Source: Acinetobacter equi
Lineage (GTDB): Bacteria; Pseudomonadota; Gammaproteobacteria; Pseudomonadales; Moraxellaceae
DNA: 64,000 nucleotides
Assembly (NCBI RefSeq): GCF_001307195.1
Contig: NZ_CP012808.1
Location: forward strand, 372,001 to 436,000
Direction: 5' to 3'
Every line of letters begins with the position of its first letter. Within the stretch, counting starts at the first letter, position 1. Below are positions 20,659 through 29,856 of the stretch, in pieces. The notes below the pieces were generated by a model that did no database searches, had not been told where the DNA came from, and was given only the letters and a program-made list of their open reading frames with translations. Made by a program: the position numbers and the translations under genes.

Positions 20659-22890
20659 ATGGGCTTCATAAAAACACGTAAAAAAATCGTATCCTCTGCG
20701 ATTGCGTCGTCACTAAGTATTATGGCAGGGAATGCAATTGCCCAAGAGCAACAAGTTGCTCAACTTGAAACAATCCATGCAGAAGCTGCTGCAGAAAAAA
20801 GCTTAAAAGTAGACAATTCTGCAAACAATAAATATGTTGTTCCATTATTAGATACTCCAAAATCTGTATCTGTTATTTCACAACAACTTATTGAAGATAC
20901 TCAAGTTACAACACTAAGCGATGCTTTACGTTTAGTACCTGGTATTACTTTAGGTGCTGGTGAAGGTGGTAATCCAAATGGTGACCGCCCTATCATTCGT
21001 GGTTATAGCTCAGAAAGCTCTATTTATCTTGATGGTATTCGTAACTCGACTTCACAAAACCGTGACATGTTTGCTGTAGAACAAGTCGAAGTAACTAAAG
21101 GCTCAGGTTCATCTTTAGGTGGTGCAGGTTCTGTTGGTGGTAGCATCAACATGATTACTAAAGAAGCGAAAAAAGGTAACTTTATCCAAGGTTCTGTAGA
21201 ATCTGGTACAGACAACTACCAACGTATTACTTTAGATGGCAACAAAGACTTTGGTAATGGCATTGCTGCGCGTGTTGCAGTGTTAGGTCATAAAAATGAA
21301 AAACCAGGTCAAAGCGATGGTGCTGAATACAAACGTGCTGGTATTGCACCAAGTATTACTTTTGGCTTAGATACAGATACTCGTGCAACATTAAGCTATT
21401 ACTACTTACGTAGCGATGATACGCCAGATTCAGGTGTACCATTTAGTTATGACACAGTTAAAAAAGCAACTGCTGGCAAGCCTGTAGATGTAAAACAAGG
21501 TATTTACTACGGTTTACAAAATCGTGATTTCCAAAAACAAGAAAATCAAATTGGTACAATCAAATTAGAACATGACCTGACTGATGATTTGACTATTGCT
21601 AACATTGCAATGTATTCAAAATCTAAGAATGATTACATCTGGACTCAACCAGATGACTCACAAGGTAATGTTGCTAATGATAAAGTTTGGCGTCGTATTA
21701 ACTCACGTATTACAGATACTGAAAGCTTTACAGATCAATTAAGCTTACGTGGTAAATTCAACACAGGTCTTTTTGAACATAAATTCAATACAGGTGTTGA
21801 ATATAGCCATCAAAAATCAGATAAAGGTGCTTACGTAACTACATATCCTGGTTATGAAGGTACAACATCTGGTGGATTCAATAATAAATGTACAGTAGTT
21901 AATGCTTGGTGTACTTCTTTAACTGATCCAAATCCTTCTGATCCTTGGTTAGGTTCTAGTACAGCAAACAAAGCAGTAACAACAACTAAAGCTAAAACAA
22001 CATCTTTATACTTCCTAGATAACATTGAAATTAGTCCTCAATGGTTACTGGACTTAGGTGTTCGTTGGGATAAATTCGATACAGAACTTAGAACCAATTC
22101 AACAGGTATTACACTCGAAAACAATACAGATTTCTGGAGTTGGAATGCAGGTGTAACATTTAAGCCAGCTGAAAACGGTGCAATCTATGTAAGTTATGCA
22201 ACTTCTGCTAACCCAGTAGGTATTGATGCTGGTGATGGTTCTGAAACTGCCGTAAATGCAAATAACCAAGACTTAGATCCTGAAAAAGCACGTACTTATG
22301 AAGTAGGTACAAAATGGGATCTAATGGATGATCGCTTAAACTTAACTGCTGCTGTTTTCCGTACTGAAAAACAAAATACACGTATTCAATTAAGCTCTGA
22401 TACTTATACAAATGGCGGTAAGAGTAAAGTTGATGGTTTTGAAGTTGGTGTAAATGGTAACATCACACCTAAATGGGCTGTTTCTGCTGGATATACATAC
22501 CTAGACAGCAAACAAACTGATCCAGGTCCTTCTTGTAATCGTTCTGGTGCATGTACATATCCAAACCCAGCAAAAGGCAAAGACTTACCAAACGTACCTA
22601 AAAACTCTGCAACACTTTGGACAACTTACCAAGTATTACCACAGTTAATGATTGGTGGTGGTGCAGTAGCATCTGATAAAGTATATGGCGATGCAGCAAA
22701 TACCAAATGGGTTGCAGGTTATGTTCGTTATGACTTAATGGCTCGTTATGATGTAAATGAAAACCTTAATTTACAACTTAACGTAAATAACGTAACTGAC
22801 CAACGCTACTTCACTAAAGCATATGCTTCTCACTATGCAACCGAAGCAGATGGTCGTAATGCTGTATTGTCTTTAAACTTCAAATACTAA
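20659..22890 (+). CDS. piuA: TonB-dependent siderophore receptor, PiuA/Fiu-like
   Basis: The protein has 743 residues from the ATG at 20659, chosen because it begins directly with a signal peptide (MGFIKTRKKIVSSAIASSLS) and because the only upstream start, a TTG at 20593, precedes the Fur-like box. The plug domain includes VPLLDTPKSVSVISQQLIED and IIRGYSSESSIYLDGIRNS, typical of the Fiu/PiuA/CirA monomeric-catecholate receptor group. The barrel ends in AVLSLNFKY. The adjacent piuC-type dioxygenase gene strengthens the PiuA assignment, as fiu-ybiX and piuA-piuC are conserved pairs. In related species such receptors admit siderophore-conjugated beta-lactams. Confidence 0.85.
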   Translation: MGFIKTRKKIVSSAIASSLSIMAGNAIAQEQQVAQLETIHAEAAAEKSLKVDNSANNKYVVPLLDTPKSVSVISQQLIEDTQVTTLSDALRLVPGITLGAGEGGNPNGDRPIIRGYSSESSIYLDGIRNSTSQNRDMFAVEQVEVTKGSGSSLGGAGSVGGSINMITKEAKKGNFIQGSVESGTDNYQRITLDGNKDFGNGIAARVAVLGHKNEKPGQSDGAEYKRAGIAPSITFGLDTDTRATLSYYYLRSDDTPDSGVPFSYDTVKKATAGKPVDVKQGIYYGLQNRDFQKQENQIGTIKLEHDLTDDLTIANIAMYSKSKNDYIWTQPDDSQGNVANDKVWRRINSRITDTESFTDQLSLRGKFNTGLFEHKFNTGVEYSHQKSDKGAYVTTYPGYEGTTSGGFNNKCTVVNAWCTSLTDPNPSDPWLGSSTANKAVTTTKAKTTSLYFLDNIEISPQWLLDLGVRWDKFDTELRTNSTGITLENNTDFWSWNAGVTFKPAENGAIYVSYATSANPVGIDAGDGSETAVNANNQDLDPEKARTYEVGTKWDLMDDRLNLTAAVFRTEKQNTRIQLSSDTYTNGGKSKVDGFEVGVNGNITPKWAVSAGYTYLDSKQTDPGPSCNRSGACTYPNPAKGKDLPNVPKNSATLWTTYQVLPQLMIGGGAVASDKVYGDAANTKWVAGYVRYDLMARYDVNENLNLQLNVNNVTDQRYFTKAYASHYATEADGRNAVLSLNFKY

Positions 22891-22943
22891 GTTTTATACA
22901 CCATAATGCATTAATTCCATATATTTAATATGGAATTTAAATT

Positions 22944-22972
22944 AAAATAGCCTCTGTACAGAGGCTATTTTT
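22944..22972 (+). terminator. Terminator between piuA and piuC
   Basis: A perfect 13-bp stem (AAAATAGCCTCTG and complement) with a 2-base loop and a T run. Read-through or a separate promoter must serve piuC. Confidence 0.9.
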
Positions 22973-23011
22973 ATATCAAAATAAAATGATATTTTTAAAA
23001 AAGGTGTTGCC

Positions 23012-23695
23012 GTGATTCATCATATTCCAAATGTCTTAACCAAAGAGCAAGTTCAATATTTCCGTCAAGAAATGGATAAAATTGAATGGATTGATGGTAA
23101 AAAAACGACGGGTTCACTTTCTGCACATGTTAAAAATAATCAACAACTTCCAGAAACACATCCCCTCACTCAACATCTTGGCGATATCATTTTAGAAGCA
23201 TTAAATAGTAATACCTCTTTTATTTCAGCGGCTCTTCCTTTAAAAATTTTACCACCTTATTTTAATCGTTATGAAAATGGTGAAACATTCGGCTTCCATG
23301 TAGACAATGCTATTCGCTGGATACAAGGAACAAATACCCGTATTCGCACTGACTTGTCTTGTACAGTTTTTCTAAGTGAGCCAGAAGAATATGAAGGTGG
23401 TGAATTAGTCGTTGAAGATACCTACGGCTATCATGAAGTTAAATTACCTGCAGGCGACCTCATTTTATATCCATCAACTAGCGTGCATGAAGTTAGTCCC
23501 GTAACTTCAGGTTGCCGTATAGGTTCATTTTTCTGGTTACAAAGTATGATTCGTGATGATACAGATCGTCATACTTTATTTAATTTAGATCAAACCATTC
23601 AAAATTTACGCATGCAATTAGGCGATCAACATCAAGAAGTCGTAAAACTTACTAGTCTTTATCATAATTTAATACGTAAATGGGCTGAGCTTTAA
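23012..23695 (+). CDS. piuC: Fe(II)/2-oxoglutarate-dependent PKHD-type hydroxylase PiuC
   Basis: The protein has 227 residues from a GTG start preceded by AAGGTG. The double-stranded beta-helix fold shows the facial triad H96-x-D98 (GFHVDNA) and H159 (TSVHEV), plus R169 (GCRIGSFFW) expected to bind 2-oxoglutarate. It belongs to the PiuC/YbiX family, whose genes sit beside PiuA/Fiu receptors and respond to iron; the natural substrate is not settled. It is cytoplasmic by prediction, with no signal peptide. Confidence 0.92.
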   Translation: MIHHIPNVLTKEQVQYFRQEMDKIEWIDGKKTTGSLSAHVKNNQQLPETHPLTQHLGDIILEALNSNTSFISAALPLKILPPYFNRYENGETFGFHVDNAIRWIQGTNTRIRTDLSCTVFLSEPEEYEGGELVVEDTYGYHEVKLPAGDLILYPSTSVHEVSPVTSGCRIGSFFWLQSMIRDDTDRHTLFNLDQTIQNLRMQLGDQHQEVVKLTSLYHNLIRKWAEL

Positions 23696-23732
23696 ATCTT
23701 ATTTTGACTTTTAAATTATCAATGGAATGTTT

Positions 23733-24836
23733 ATGACCACTAAAATTATTGCACCGCCTTTAACTCAGATTCCTGCCTATCTTCAAACTATTCATGATTA
23801 TGAAATTGAAGCCGAGAAGCATTTGTCTGATATGGTTTGGGCATATTTACAGGGTGGCTCAATGGATGAAATTAGTGTTCAAGAAAATTTAAATCAATTT
23901 CAAAATATTCAATTATTACCTCGAATGTTACGCGACTTAACACATGGCAGTACAGCATGTGAAATTTTAGGTCAGCAATTTCCTCATCCTATTTTTTTAG
24001 CTCCTATTGGTCATCAACAACAATTTCATACTGATGCTGAGGCTGCCTCTGCCCTTGCGGCTGAAGTACTTGGTAGTAATATTATTTTAAGCACGTTTAC
24101 CAATACTGATATGCGCAGTCTTAAACAAGACAATCCATACAAATGGTTTCAATTGTATTGGCAAGGTGATCGTGAAAAATCTTTGGCATTAGTAAAAATG
24201 GCGGAAGCTCATAACTATAAAGCCATTGTGATTACGGTTGATTCGCCTCATACAGGTATTCGTGATCGCGAACGCCAAGCTTTTTTCCATTTACCAGAAG
24301 GGATGTTACATCCACATACTCCAACGCATATTCCATTACCTGAATTAAAAGAAGGTGATCATCCTGTCTTTGCTGGTTTAATGAAAATTGCACCGACATG
24401 GGATGACATTGCTTGGATTATTAAAAATACATCCCTACCTGTTTTTCTCAAAGGAATTGTTCATCCTCAAGATGCAAAAACGGCTATTGAATATGGTGTT
24501 CAAGGTTTGATTATTTCAAATCATGGTGGTCGTGTTTTAGATACTTGTATTTCACCACTTACTGCATTAGAACGAATTAAAGAGATTGTCCCTATAGACT
24601 TTCCACTTATTTATGATGGTGGTATTCGTCGTGGTTCTGATATTTTTAAAGCCTTGGCTTTCGGTGCTTCTGCTGTCTGTATTGGTCGCCCCTATATTTA
24701 TGGCTTAGTTGCTGCTGGCGCTTTAGGTGTAGCACATGTCATTAAAATTTTAAAAGAAGAATTAGAAATCACAATGGCACTTATGGGAACCGCAACGCTT
24801 AAAGAAATCAATAAAGATTATATTTTTCAAAAATAA
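23733..24836 (+). CDS. FMN-dependent alpha-hydroxy-acid dehydrogenase/oxidase
   Basis: The protein has 367 residues from the ATG at 23733, six bases after a GGA motif; an ATG at 23727 would overlap that motif. It has the FMN-binding TIM barrel of the lactate/glycolate oxidase family: IVITVDSP in the middle, LKGIVHPQDA, the active-site ISNHGGRVLD with catalytic His and Arg, and the phosphate-binding IYDGGIRRGSDIFKAL and IGRPYIYGL. The N-terminal motif reads WAYLQGGSMDE where the family usually has a YYxGGA-like motif, so one conserved Tyr is Leu. The gene begins 37 bases after piuC and may be co-transcribed with it. Substrate unknown. Confidence 0.85.
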   Translation: MTTKIIAPPLTQIPAYLQTIHDYEIEAEKHLSDMVWAYLQGGSMDEISVQENLNQFQNIQLLPRMLRDLTHGSTACEILGQQFPHPIFLAPIGHQQQFHTDAEAASALAAEVLGSNIILSTFTNTDMRSLKQDNPYKWFQLYWQGDREKSLALVKMAEAHNYKAIVITVDSPHTGIRDRERQAFFHLPEGMLHPHTPTHIPLPELKEGDHPVFAGLMKIAPTWDDIAWIIKNTSLPVFLKGIVHPQDAKTAIEYGVQGLIISNHGGRVLDTCISPLTALERIKEIVPIDFPLIYDGGIRRGSDIFKALAFGASAVCIGRPYIYGLVAAGALGVAHVIKILKEELEITMALMGTATLKEINKDYIFQK

Positions 24837-24843
24837 GTCATTT

Positions 24844-24902
24844 ATCGAAAATATTTTTCTAGTTTTTTTAATAATACGCAAAAATAGAAAAATATTTTCG
24901 AT
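24844..24902. repeat. Perfect 18-bp inverted repeat
   Basis: Arms at 24844-24861 and 24885-24902 are exact reverse complements, separated by 23 bases that include a T run. The repeat begins eight bases after the dehydrogenase stop codon. It could fold into a very stable hairpin in the transcript, acting as a terminator or 3' stabiliser. It is not flanked by a transposase. Confidence 0.8.
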
Positions 24903-25101
24903 ATAAATTTATTACTATTAGATTATAGAATTTGATGGTTATCGGTAAAGCTAAGTTATATTATTTCAAAGACTTTTTATTATATTTTGAAAAGTGTCAG
25001 TGAAATATGACTTGTAATTTTTGCATATAGACACCATCTACTGTGTTATATGTTACCAATTTATATAAAAAAGCGACCGATGCTACATAAGGAGTTTTCA
25101 C

Positions 25102-26799
25102 ATGATGTTGGCAGATCCAAGTAAAAAATACCGTCGCATGTATCAACGTGTCGACTTACCCGACCGTCAATGGCCGAATAATGAAATCAATAAAGCGCCT
25201 ATTTGGATGAGTACCGACCTACGTGACGGTAACCAAGCGATCTTTGAGCCAATGAGCATTGAACAGAAATTTAAAATGTTCCAAATGCTTGTGAAAATTG
25301 GTTTCAAACATATTGAAATTGGCTTCCCTTCAGCATCGCAAATTGACTTTGATTTTACTCGCTTATTGATTGAAGGCGGTCATATTCCTGATGATGTTTA
25401 TATTGAAGTTTTAGTACAAGCACGTGATCATTTAATTCAACGTACTTTTGAATCTTTACAAGGTGCAAAACGTGCAATTGTGCATATCTACAATTCAAAT
25501 TCGCCAACATTTCGTAATAAAGTTTTAAATGTAGATATTGCCGGAGCTAAACAGCTTGCAATTAATGCTGCAACTAAAGTGAAAGAATACGCAGCAAAAC
25601 AACCTGAAACTGATTTTATTTTCCAATATAGTCCAGAGTGTTTCACAGCAACAGAACTTGAAGTTGCTAAAGATGTTTGTGATGCTGTCACTGAAATTTG
25701 GGAAGCATCTCCAACCAATAAAGTGATTTTGAATTTACCTGCAACCGTTGAAGTTTCAGGTCCTCATGTTTATGCAGACCAAATTGAATGGATGCACCGT
25801 AATTTAGAACGCCGTGATGGTGTCATTATTTCGGTTCACTGCCATAACGACCGTGGTTGCGGTATTGCAGCTTCTGAGCTTGCAATTATGGCAGGTGCTG
25901 ACCGTGTTGAAGGCTGTGTCTTTGGAAATGGTGAACGTACAGGTAACGTAGACGTTGCTGCAATTGCATTAAATATGTATACCCAAGGTGTTGCACCTGA
26001 ATTAGATTTTTCTAATATCAACGAAATTATTGCAATCGTTGAAGAATGTACAGGGTTACCAGTACATCCTCGTCACCCATATGCAGGTGATTTGGTATTT
26101 ACAGCATTCTCTGGTTCTCACCAAGATGCTATTAAAAAAGGCTTTGAGTACCAAAAAGACGAAGAAATTTGGGACATGCCTTACTTACCAATCGACCCTA
26201 AAGATTTGGGACGTGACTACGATGCTGTAATTCGTGTCAACTCTCAATCTGGTAAAGGTGGTATTGCTTACTTACTTGAATCAAATTACAACGTTTCTTT
26301 GCCACGTCGTTTACAAATTGAGTTTTCTCAAATTGTACAACAACGTACAGATGAAGCAGGTACAGAAATTTCAGCACAAGAAATTTGGAAATTATTCAAA
26401 GAAACTTATGTTGAAACAAAAGATGCCCATTACACAGCGAAAAACTACAAATTGTCAGATGACAATGGTAACCAAGTTATTGAGCTGGATGTCGTAGTAA
26501 ATGGTGAAACCCAACATCTTCGCGGTGAAGGAAATGGTCCAATTTCAGCAATTTTAAATGCACTTCAATTACCAATTGATGTTCTTAACTATGAAGAACG
26601 TAGTATTAGTGCAGGTGCACATGCAAAAGCATTGGCATTAGTAGAACTTCAAGTTAAAGGTACTGGAAAATCTGCATTTGGTGCTGGCGTTCATGACAAT
26701 ATTGTGACCTCATCAATTGAAGCTATTATTGCATCGACTAACCGCTTGATTGAGCAAGGTGTATTAAGCGCAGATCAAGTTATTGCTGCTGCGGTATAA
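25102..26799 (+). CDS. leuA: 2-isopropylmalate synthase
   Basis: The protein has 565 residues, the longer LeuA type rather than the 520-residue E. coli type. It condenses acetyl-CoA with 2-ketoisovalerate, the first committed step of leucine synthesis. The TIM-barrel part shows STDLRDGNQAIFEPM (metal/substrate site) and VHCHNDRGCG with the HxH metal ligands; the C-terminal LeuA allosteric domain covers about residues 430-560 and would sense leucine. AAGGAG precedes the ATG at optimal spacing. A possible alternative ATG is the next codon. It is followed by its own terminator. Confidence 0.96.
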   Translation: MMLADPSKKYRRMYQRVDLPDRQWPNNEINKAPIWMSTDLRDGNQAIFEPMSIEQKFKMFQMLVKIGFKHIEIGFPSASQIDFDFTRLLIEGGHIPDDVYIEVLVQARDHLIQRTFESLQGAKRAIVHIYNSNSPTFRNKVLNVDIAGAKQLAINAATKVKEYAAKQPETDFIFQYSPECFTATELEVAKDVCDAVTEIWEASPTNKVILNLPATVEVSGPHVYADQIEWMHRNLERRDGVIISVHCHNDRGCGIAASELAIMAGADRVEGCVFGNGERTGNVDVAAIALNMYTQGVAPELDFSNINEIIAIVEECTGLPVHPRHPYAGDLVFTAFSGSHQDAIKKGFEYQKDEEIWDMPYLPIDPKDLGRDYDAVIRVNSQSGKGGIAYLLESNYNVSLPRRLQIEFSQIVQQRTDEAGTEISAQEIWKLFKETYVETKDAHYTAKNYKLSDDNGNQVIELDVVVNGETQHLRGEGNGPISAILNALQLPIDVLNYEERSISAGAHAKALALVELQVKGTGKSAFGAGVHDNIVTSSIEAIIASTNRLIEQGVLSADQVIAAAV

Positions 26800-26837
26800 G
26801 TAATAGCAATATCTATTACCAATAAAATGACTTTTGA

Positions 26838-26865
26838 AAGGATACCCCAAGTGGTATCCTTTTAT
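26838..26865 (+). terminator. Terminator after leuA
   Basis: A 9-bp stem (AAGGATACC / GGTATCCTT) with a 6-base loop and trailing T-rich sequence. Confidence 0.85.
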
Positions 26866-26900
26866 TTATTGATACTAAAGATTTAAGGCGAATAACTGTC

Positions 26901-28061
26901 GTGTCTTTTCCAGCTGATTCCGTAGGCTTAGTTAGTCCACAAAAGTTCATTTTTGAAGAACCCTTAGCGCTTGAATGTGATCGAATTCTTCCACGTTTTG
27001 AGCTCATGGTCGAAACTTATGGTGAACTAAATGTAGACAAATCTAACGCTATTTTAATCTGCCATGCTTTATCAGGTCATCATCATGCCGCAGGCTATCA
27101 TCATGAAGATGATAAAAAACCAGGTTGGTGGGATGCCTGTATTGGTCCAGGTAAAGCCATCGATACTTCTAAATTTTTCGTAGTTGCACTGAATAATATT
27201 GGTGGCTGTAATGGTTCAACTGGACCAACCTCTCCTAATCCTGAAAATGAAAATCGTCCTTATGGTCCCGACTTTCCACTTGTGACTGTGCGTGATTGGG
27301 TAAAAACTCAAGCCATGCTTTCAGACCGTTTAGGTATTGATGTTTGGTATTCAGTGATTGGCGGTTCATTAGGCGGCATGCAAGCATTACAATGGTCTGT
27401 AGATTATCCAGATCGTTTACAAAAGTGCGTGATCATTGCAAGTGCACCAAAACTATCTGCACAAAATATTGCATTTAACGAAGTTGCACGTCAGTCTATT
27501 TTATCTGATCCAGATTTCCATAATGGACGTTATTTAGAACAAGACAGTTATCCAAAACGTGGCTTAATTTTAGCGAGAATGGTAGGACACATTACCTACT
27601 TATCTGAAGAAGCCATGAAACAAAAATTTGGTCGTGATTTAAAATCTGGCAAATTTATGTATGGTTTTGATGTTGAATTCCAAGTAGAAAGTTATTTACG
27701 CTATCAAGGTGAACAATTTAGCCGTAACTTTGATGCTAATACTTATTTAATTATGACCAAAGCCTTGGATTATTTTGATCCATCTCGTGAATATGAGCAG
27801 TCACTCACTAAGGCAATGGCAAACACAAAATGTAAATTCTTAGTTGTTTCATTTACTACAGATTGGCGATTTGCCCCTTCTCGCTCACAAGAAATTGTAG
27901 ATGCATTAATTACAAATCATAAACCTGTAAGTTATTTAGATATTGATGCTGAACAAGGTCATGACTCATTCCTCTTCCCAATTCCTTTATATGTCAAATC
28001 ATTACGTGCATTTTTAGGTGGTGAAGAACATCTGCAATCCACAGCGAAGGAGAATGTGTAA
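26901..28061 (+). CDS. metX: Homoserine O-acyltransferase MetX
   Basis: The protein has 386 residues from a GTG start with AAGGCG upstream. It has an alpha/beta-hydrolase fold with the nucleophile S156 in GGSLGGMQ and the C-terminal catalytic His in EQGHDSFLF. MetX activates homoserine for methionine synthesis. The family name implies acetyl-CoA as donor, but several gammaproteobacterial MetX enzymes use succinyl-CoA, and the donor cannot be decided with certainty here. The stop codon overlaps the metW ATG (TAATG), so the two are translationally coupled. Confidence 0.93.
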   Translation: MSFPADSVGLVSPQKFIFEEPLALECDRILPRFELMVETYGELNVDKSNAILICHALSGHHHAAGYHHEDDKKPGWWDACIGPGKAIDTSKFFVVALNNIGGCNGSTGPTSPNPENENRPYGPDFPLVTVRDWVKTQAMLSDRLGIDVWYSVIGGSLGGMQALQWSVDYPDRLQKCVIIASAPKLSAQNIAFNEVARQSILSDPDFHNGRYLEQDSYPKRGLILARMVGHITYLSEEAMKQKFGRDLKSGKFMYGFDVEFQVESYLRYQGEQFSRNFDANTYLIMTKALDYFDPSREYEQSLTKAMANTKCKFLVVSFTTDWRFAPSRSQEIVDALITNHKPVSYLDIDAEQGHDSFLFPIPLYVKSLRAFLGGEEHLQSTAKENV

Positions 28062-28654
28062 TGCGTATTGATCATCAATTAGCAGAGAAATGGATTAAGC
28101 CAGATTCTAGCGTTCTTGACTTAGGTTGTGGTGATGGCACTTTACTTGCTCATATGAGCAAAAAACACAATATTCGTGCGTATGGTCTCGAAATTGATCA
28201 AGAAAAGATTGCAATTGCCGTCAGCAAAGGGTTAAATATCATCCAACAAGACTTAAATCTCGGTCTAAGTCGTTTTGCCGACCAGTCATTTGACTATGTC
28301 GTTATGGCACAAGCTTTGCAAGCAGTAGATGCCCCTGACGTATTATTACGAGATATGGTGCGTGTTGGGAAACAAGCCATTATTACATTTCCAAACTTTG
28401 CACATTGGAAAACCCGTTCTTTCTTAGCATTGAAAGGGAAAATGCCTGTTTCCGATGCATTACCCTATATGTGGTACAATACGCCCAACATTCATTTATG
28501 TACTTTCCGAGATTTTGAAGCACTTTGTGCGGAAAACAATATTCGGATAATTAATCGACTTGCCGTAAATGGGAACCAACAAGACAGTTTACTGAGTAAA
28601 TATATTCCGAACCTGTTTGGTGAAGTCGCAATTTATCGAGTGAGCGCTCTATGA
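28061..28654 (+). CDS. metW: Methionine biosynthesis protein MetW
   Basis: The protein has 197 residues with a class I methyltransferase-like Rossmann fold: the SAM-binding-type motif VLDLGCGDGTLL is near residues 18-29 and the ITFPNFAHW motif typical of MetW follows in the middle. MetW accompanies MetX in proteobacteria and is needed for full methionine synthesis in several species. It overlaps metX by one base and the next gene by four (ATGA). Confidence 0.93.
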   Translation: MRIDHQLAEKWIKPDSSVLDLGCGDGTLLAHMSKKHNIRAYGLEIDQEKIAIAVSKGLNIIQQDLNLGLSRFADQSFDYVVMAQALQAVDAPDVLLRDMVRVGKQAIITFPNFAHWKTRSFLALKGKMPVSDALPYMWYNTPNIHLCTFRDFEALCAENNIRIINRLAVNGNQQDSLLSKYIPNLFGEVAIYRVSAL

Positions 28655-29241
28655 AGAAAACATTATTAAATACAACATTATTATTAGGACTATTTAGTGT
28701 CCAAGCACATGCAGATTATGTTCCTACAACTGCATCAGTATCTAGTCAAGCGGCAAAATATGCTGTTATGGATACACCAAATTTAGTCAAAGCTGCCCAA
28801 ACTGGTCAAGCTGGTGCACAATTTTATTTGGCGACAAAATATCAACAAGGTAAAGACGTACCTCAAGACTTACGTAAAGCTTTTACGCTTTATAAAGCTG
28901 CTGCAGATCAAGGTTTATCTTCTGCTCAACTGAATGTAGGTCGTATGCTTGCCGATGGTATTGGTACAAATAAAGATGAAGTACTTGCTCGTAAATACTT
29001 TGAAAAAGCTGCTAGCCATGGTGATAACCGTGCAAGCTTTAATCTTGCCGTTATGGAAGAAAAGAAAAGAAATTACATGGGTGCATACCAATGGTATGAA
29101 CTTTCTACACGTGATGGCATGCTCGACAACAAAGTAATTAAACTTTCTGAAGGTAAGAAAACTGCTCTTGCAGCAAACTTAACTCAAGATCAAATTCGTC
29201 AAGCACGTGACCGTGCTGACCAATGGATTCAAGCACAATAA
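28651..29241 (+). CDS. Exported Sel1-repeat protein
   Basis: The protein has 196 residues with a signal peptide (about 1-21, MKKTLLNTTLLLGLFSVQAH). Sel1-like repeats cover about residues 45-150: GAQFYLATKYQQGKDVPQDL, then SAQLNVGRMLADGIG and NRASFNLAVMEEKK. Such alpha-alpha repeats mediate protein contacts. Its ATG overlaps the metW stop (ATGA), implying translational coupling to the metX-metW operon, although nothing in the sequence links it to methionine synthesis. A terminator follows 20 bases after its stop. Confidence 0.88.
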   Translation: MKKTLLNTTLLLGLFSVQAHADYVPTTASVSSQAAKYAVMDTPNLVKAAQTGQAGAQFYLATKYQQGKDVPQDLRKAFTLYKAAADQGLSSAQLNVGRMLADGIGTNKDEVLARKYFEKAASHGDNRASFNLAVMEEKKRNYMGAYQWYELSTRDGMLDNKVIKLSEGKKTALAANLTQDQIRQARDRADQWIQAQ

Positions 29242-29257
29242 ATGTGCATTGAATGAA

Positions 29258-29737
29258 TTAAAAAGCACCTTCGGGTGCTTTTTTATGATCTATCCCATAG
29301 CTAAGATCCATTTTCACAAACCTTATACCCTCTTTTTCACAAACATCAGATCTCTCTTCAAAACCAAACTTTTTATAAACAGGTACAGCATACAGACTAG
29401 AATTTACTGTAATTTTGATTTCTTTTTCTAAAGAATAATGTTCACATAATAAGTCCAAAACATATCGCCATAACTGCTTTCCAACACTCATCCCTTTATA
29501 CATTTGATCTACAAAAAAGTGCATTATATGTACAGCATCTGTATAAGAGATAAATCCAATAATTTTTGAGTGATATTCATAAACATAAAAATGAATATCA
29601 GACTGATTCATTACATGGTTTAAATAATCTTCATTAAATTTTTCTTTTCCCTGCTCACTCACAACAAAATCTTGAATATATTGCTGAATCAGTTCTTTTA
29701 TAGCAGGGAGATCTTCAAAATTTGCTCTTCTAATCAT
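29258..29737 (-). CDS. GNAT-family N-acetyltransferase
   Basis: The predicted protein has 159 residues. The N-terminal IRRANFEDLPAIKELIQQY is a typical GNAT start, and the acetyl-CoA loop appears as YKGMSVGKQLW (a variant of Q/RxxGxG/A), followed by YAVPVYKKFGFEE, the usual late strand-helix. The start at 29737 is preferred because AGAG lies 6 bases upstream; an ATG two codons earlier overlaps that site. Its last codons lie in the terminator hairpin of the convergent operon. Substrate unknown. Confidence 0.8.
   Translation of the reverse strand: MIRRANFEDLPAIKELIQQYIQDFVVSEQGKEKFNEDYLNHVMNQSDIHFYVYEYHSKIIGFISYTDAVHIMHFFVDQMYKGMSVGKQLWRYVLDLLCEHYSLEKEIKITVNSSLYAVPVYKKFGFEERSDVCEKEGIRFVKMDLSYGIDHKKAPEGAF
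29261..29284 (+). terminator. Terminator after the metX-metW-Sel1 operon
   Basis: A 9-bp stem (AAAAGCACC / GGTGCTTTT) with the stable TTCG loop and a T run. The opposite strand encodes the last residues of the convergent GNAT gene. Confidence 0.95.
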
Positions 29738-29856
29738 AATCATCTCTATATTTTATTATCTTGTCTTCACTCATCATAAAATAAAACACTTCTAAACTTT
29801 ATTCTGTTTAAATCCGTTAAAATAGCAATCATTATTTAAAACTAGAGTGAAACTCA

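Noticed and set aside
24844..24902. Insertion sequence or MITE
   Set aside because: The inverted repeat encloses only 23 bases and no target-site duplication was seen, so a hairpin is the simpler reading.
24934..25001. A possible short leader peptide with several Leu codons before leuA
   Set aside because: The ORF has no ribosome binding site, its Leu codons are not clustered as in attenuators, and no alternative terminator/antiterminator pair was seen.
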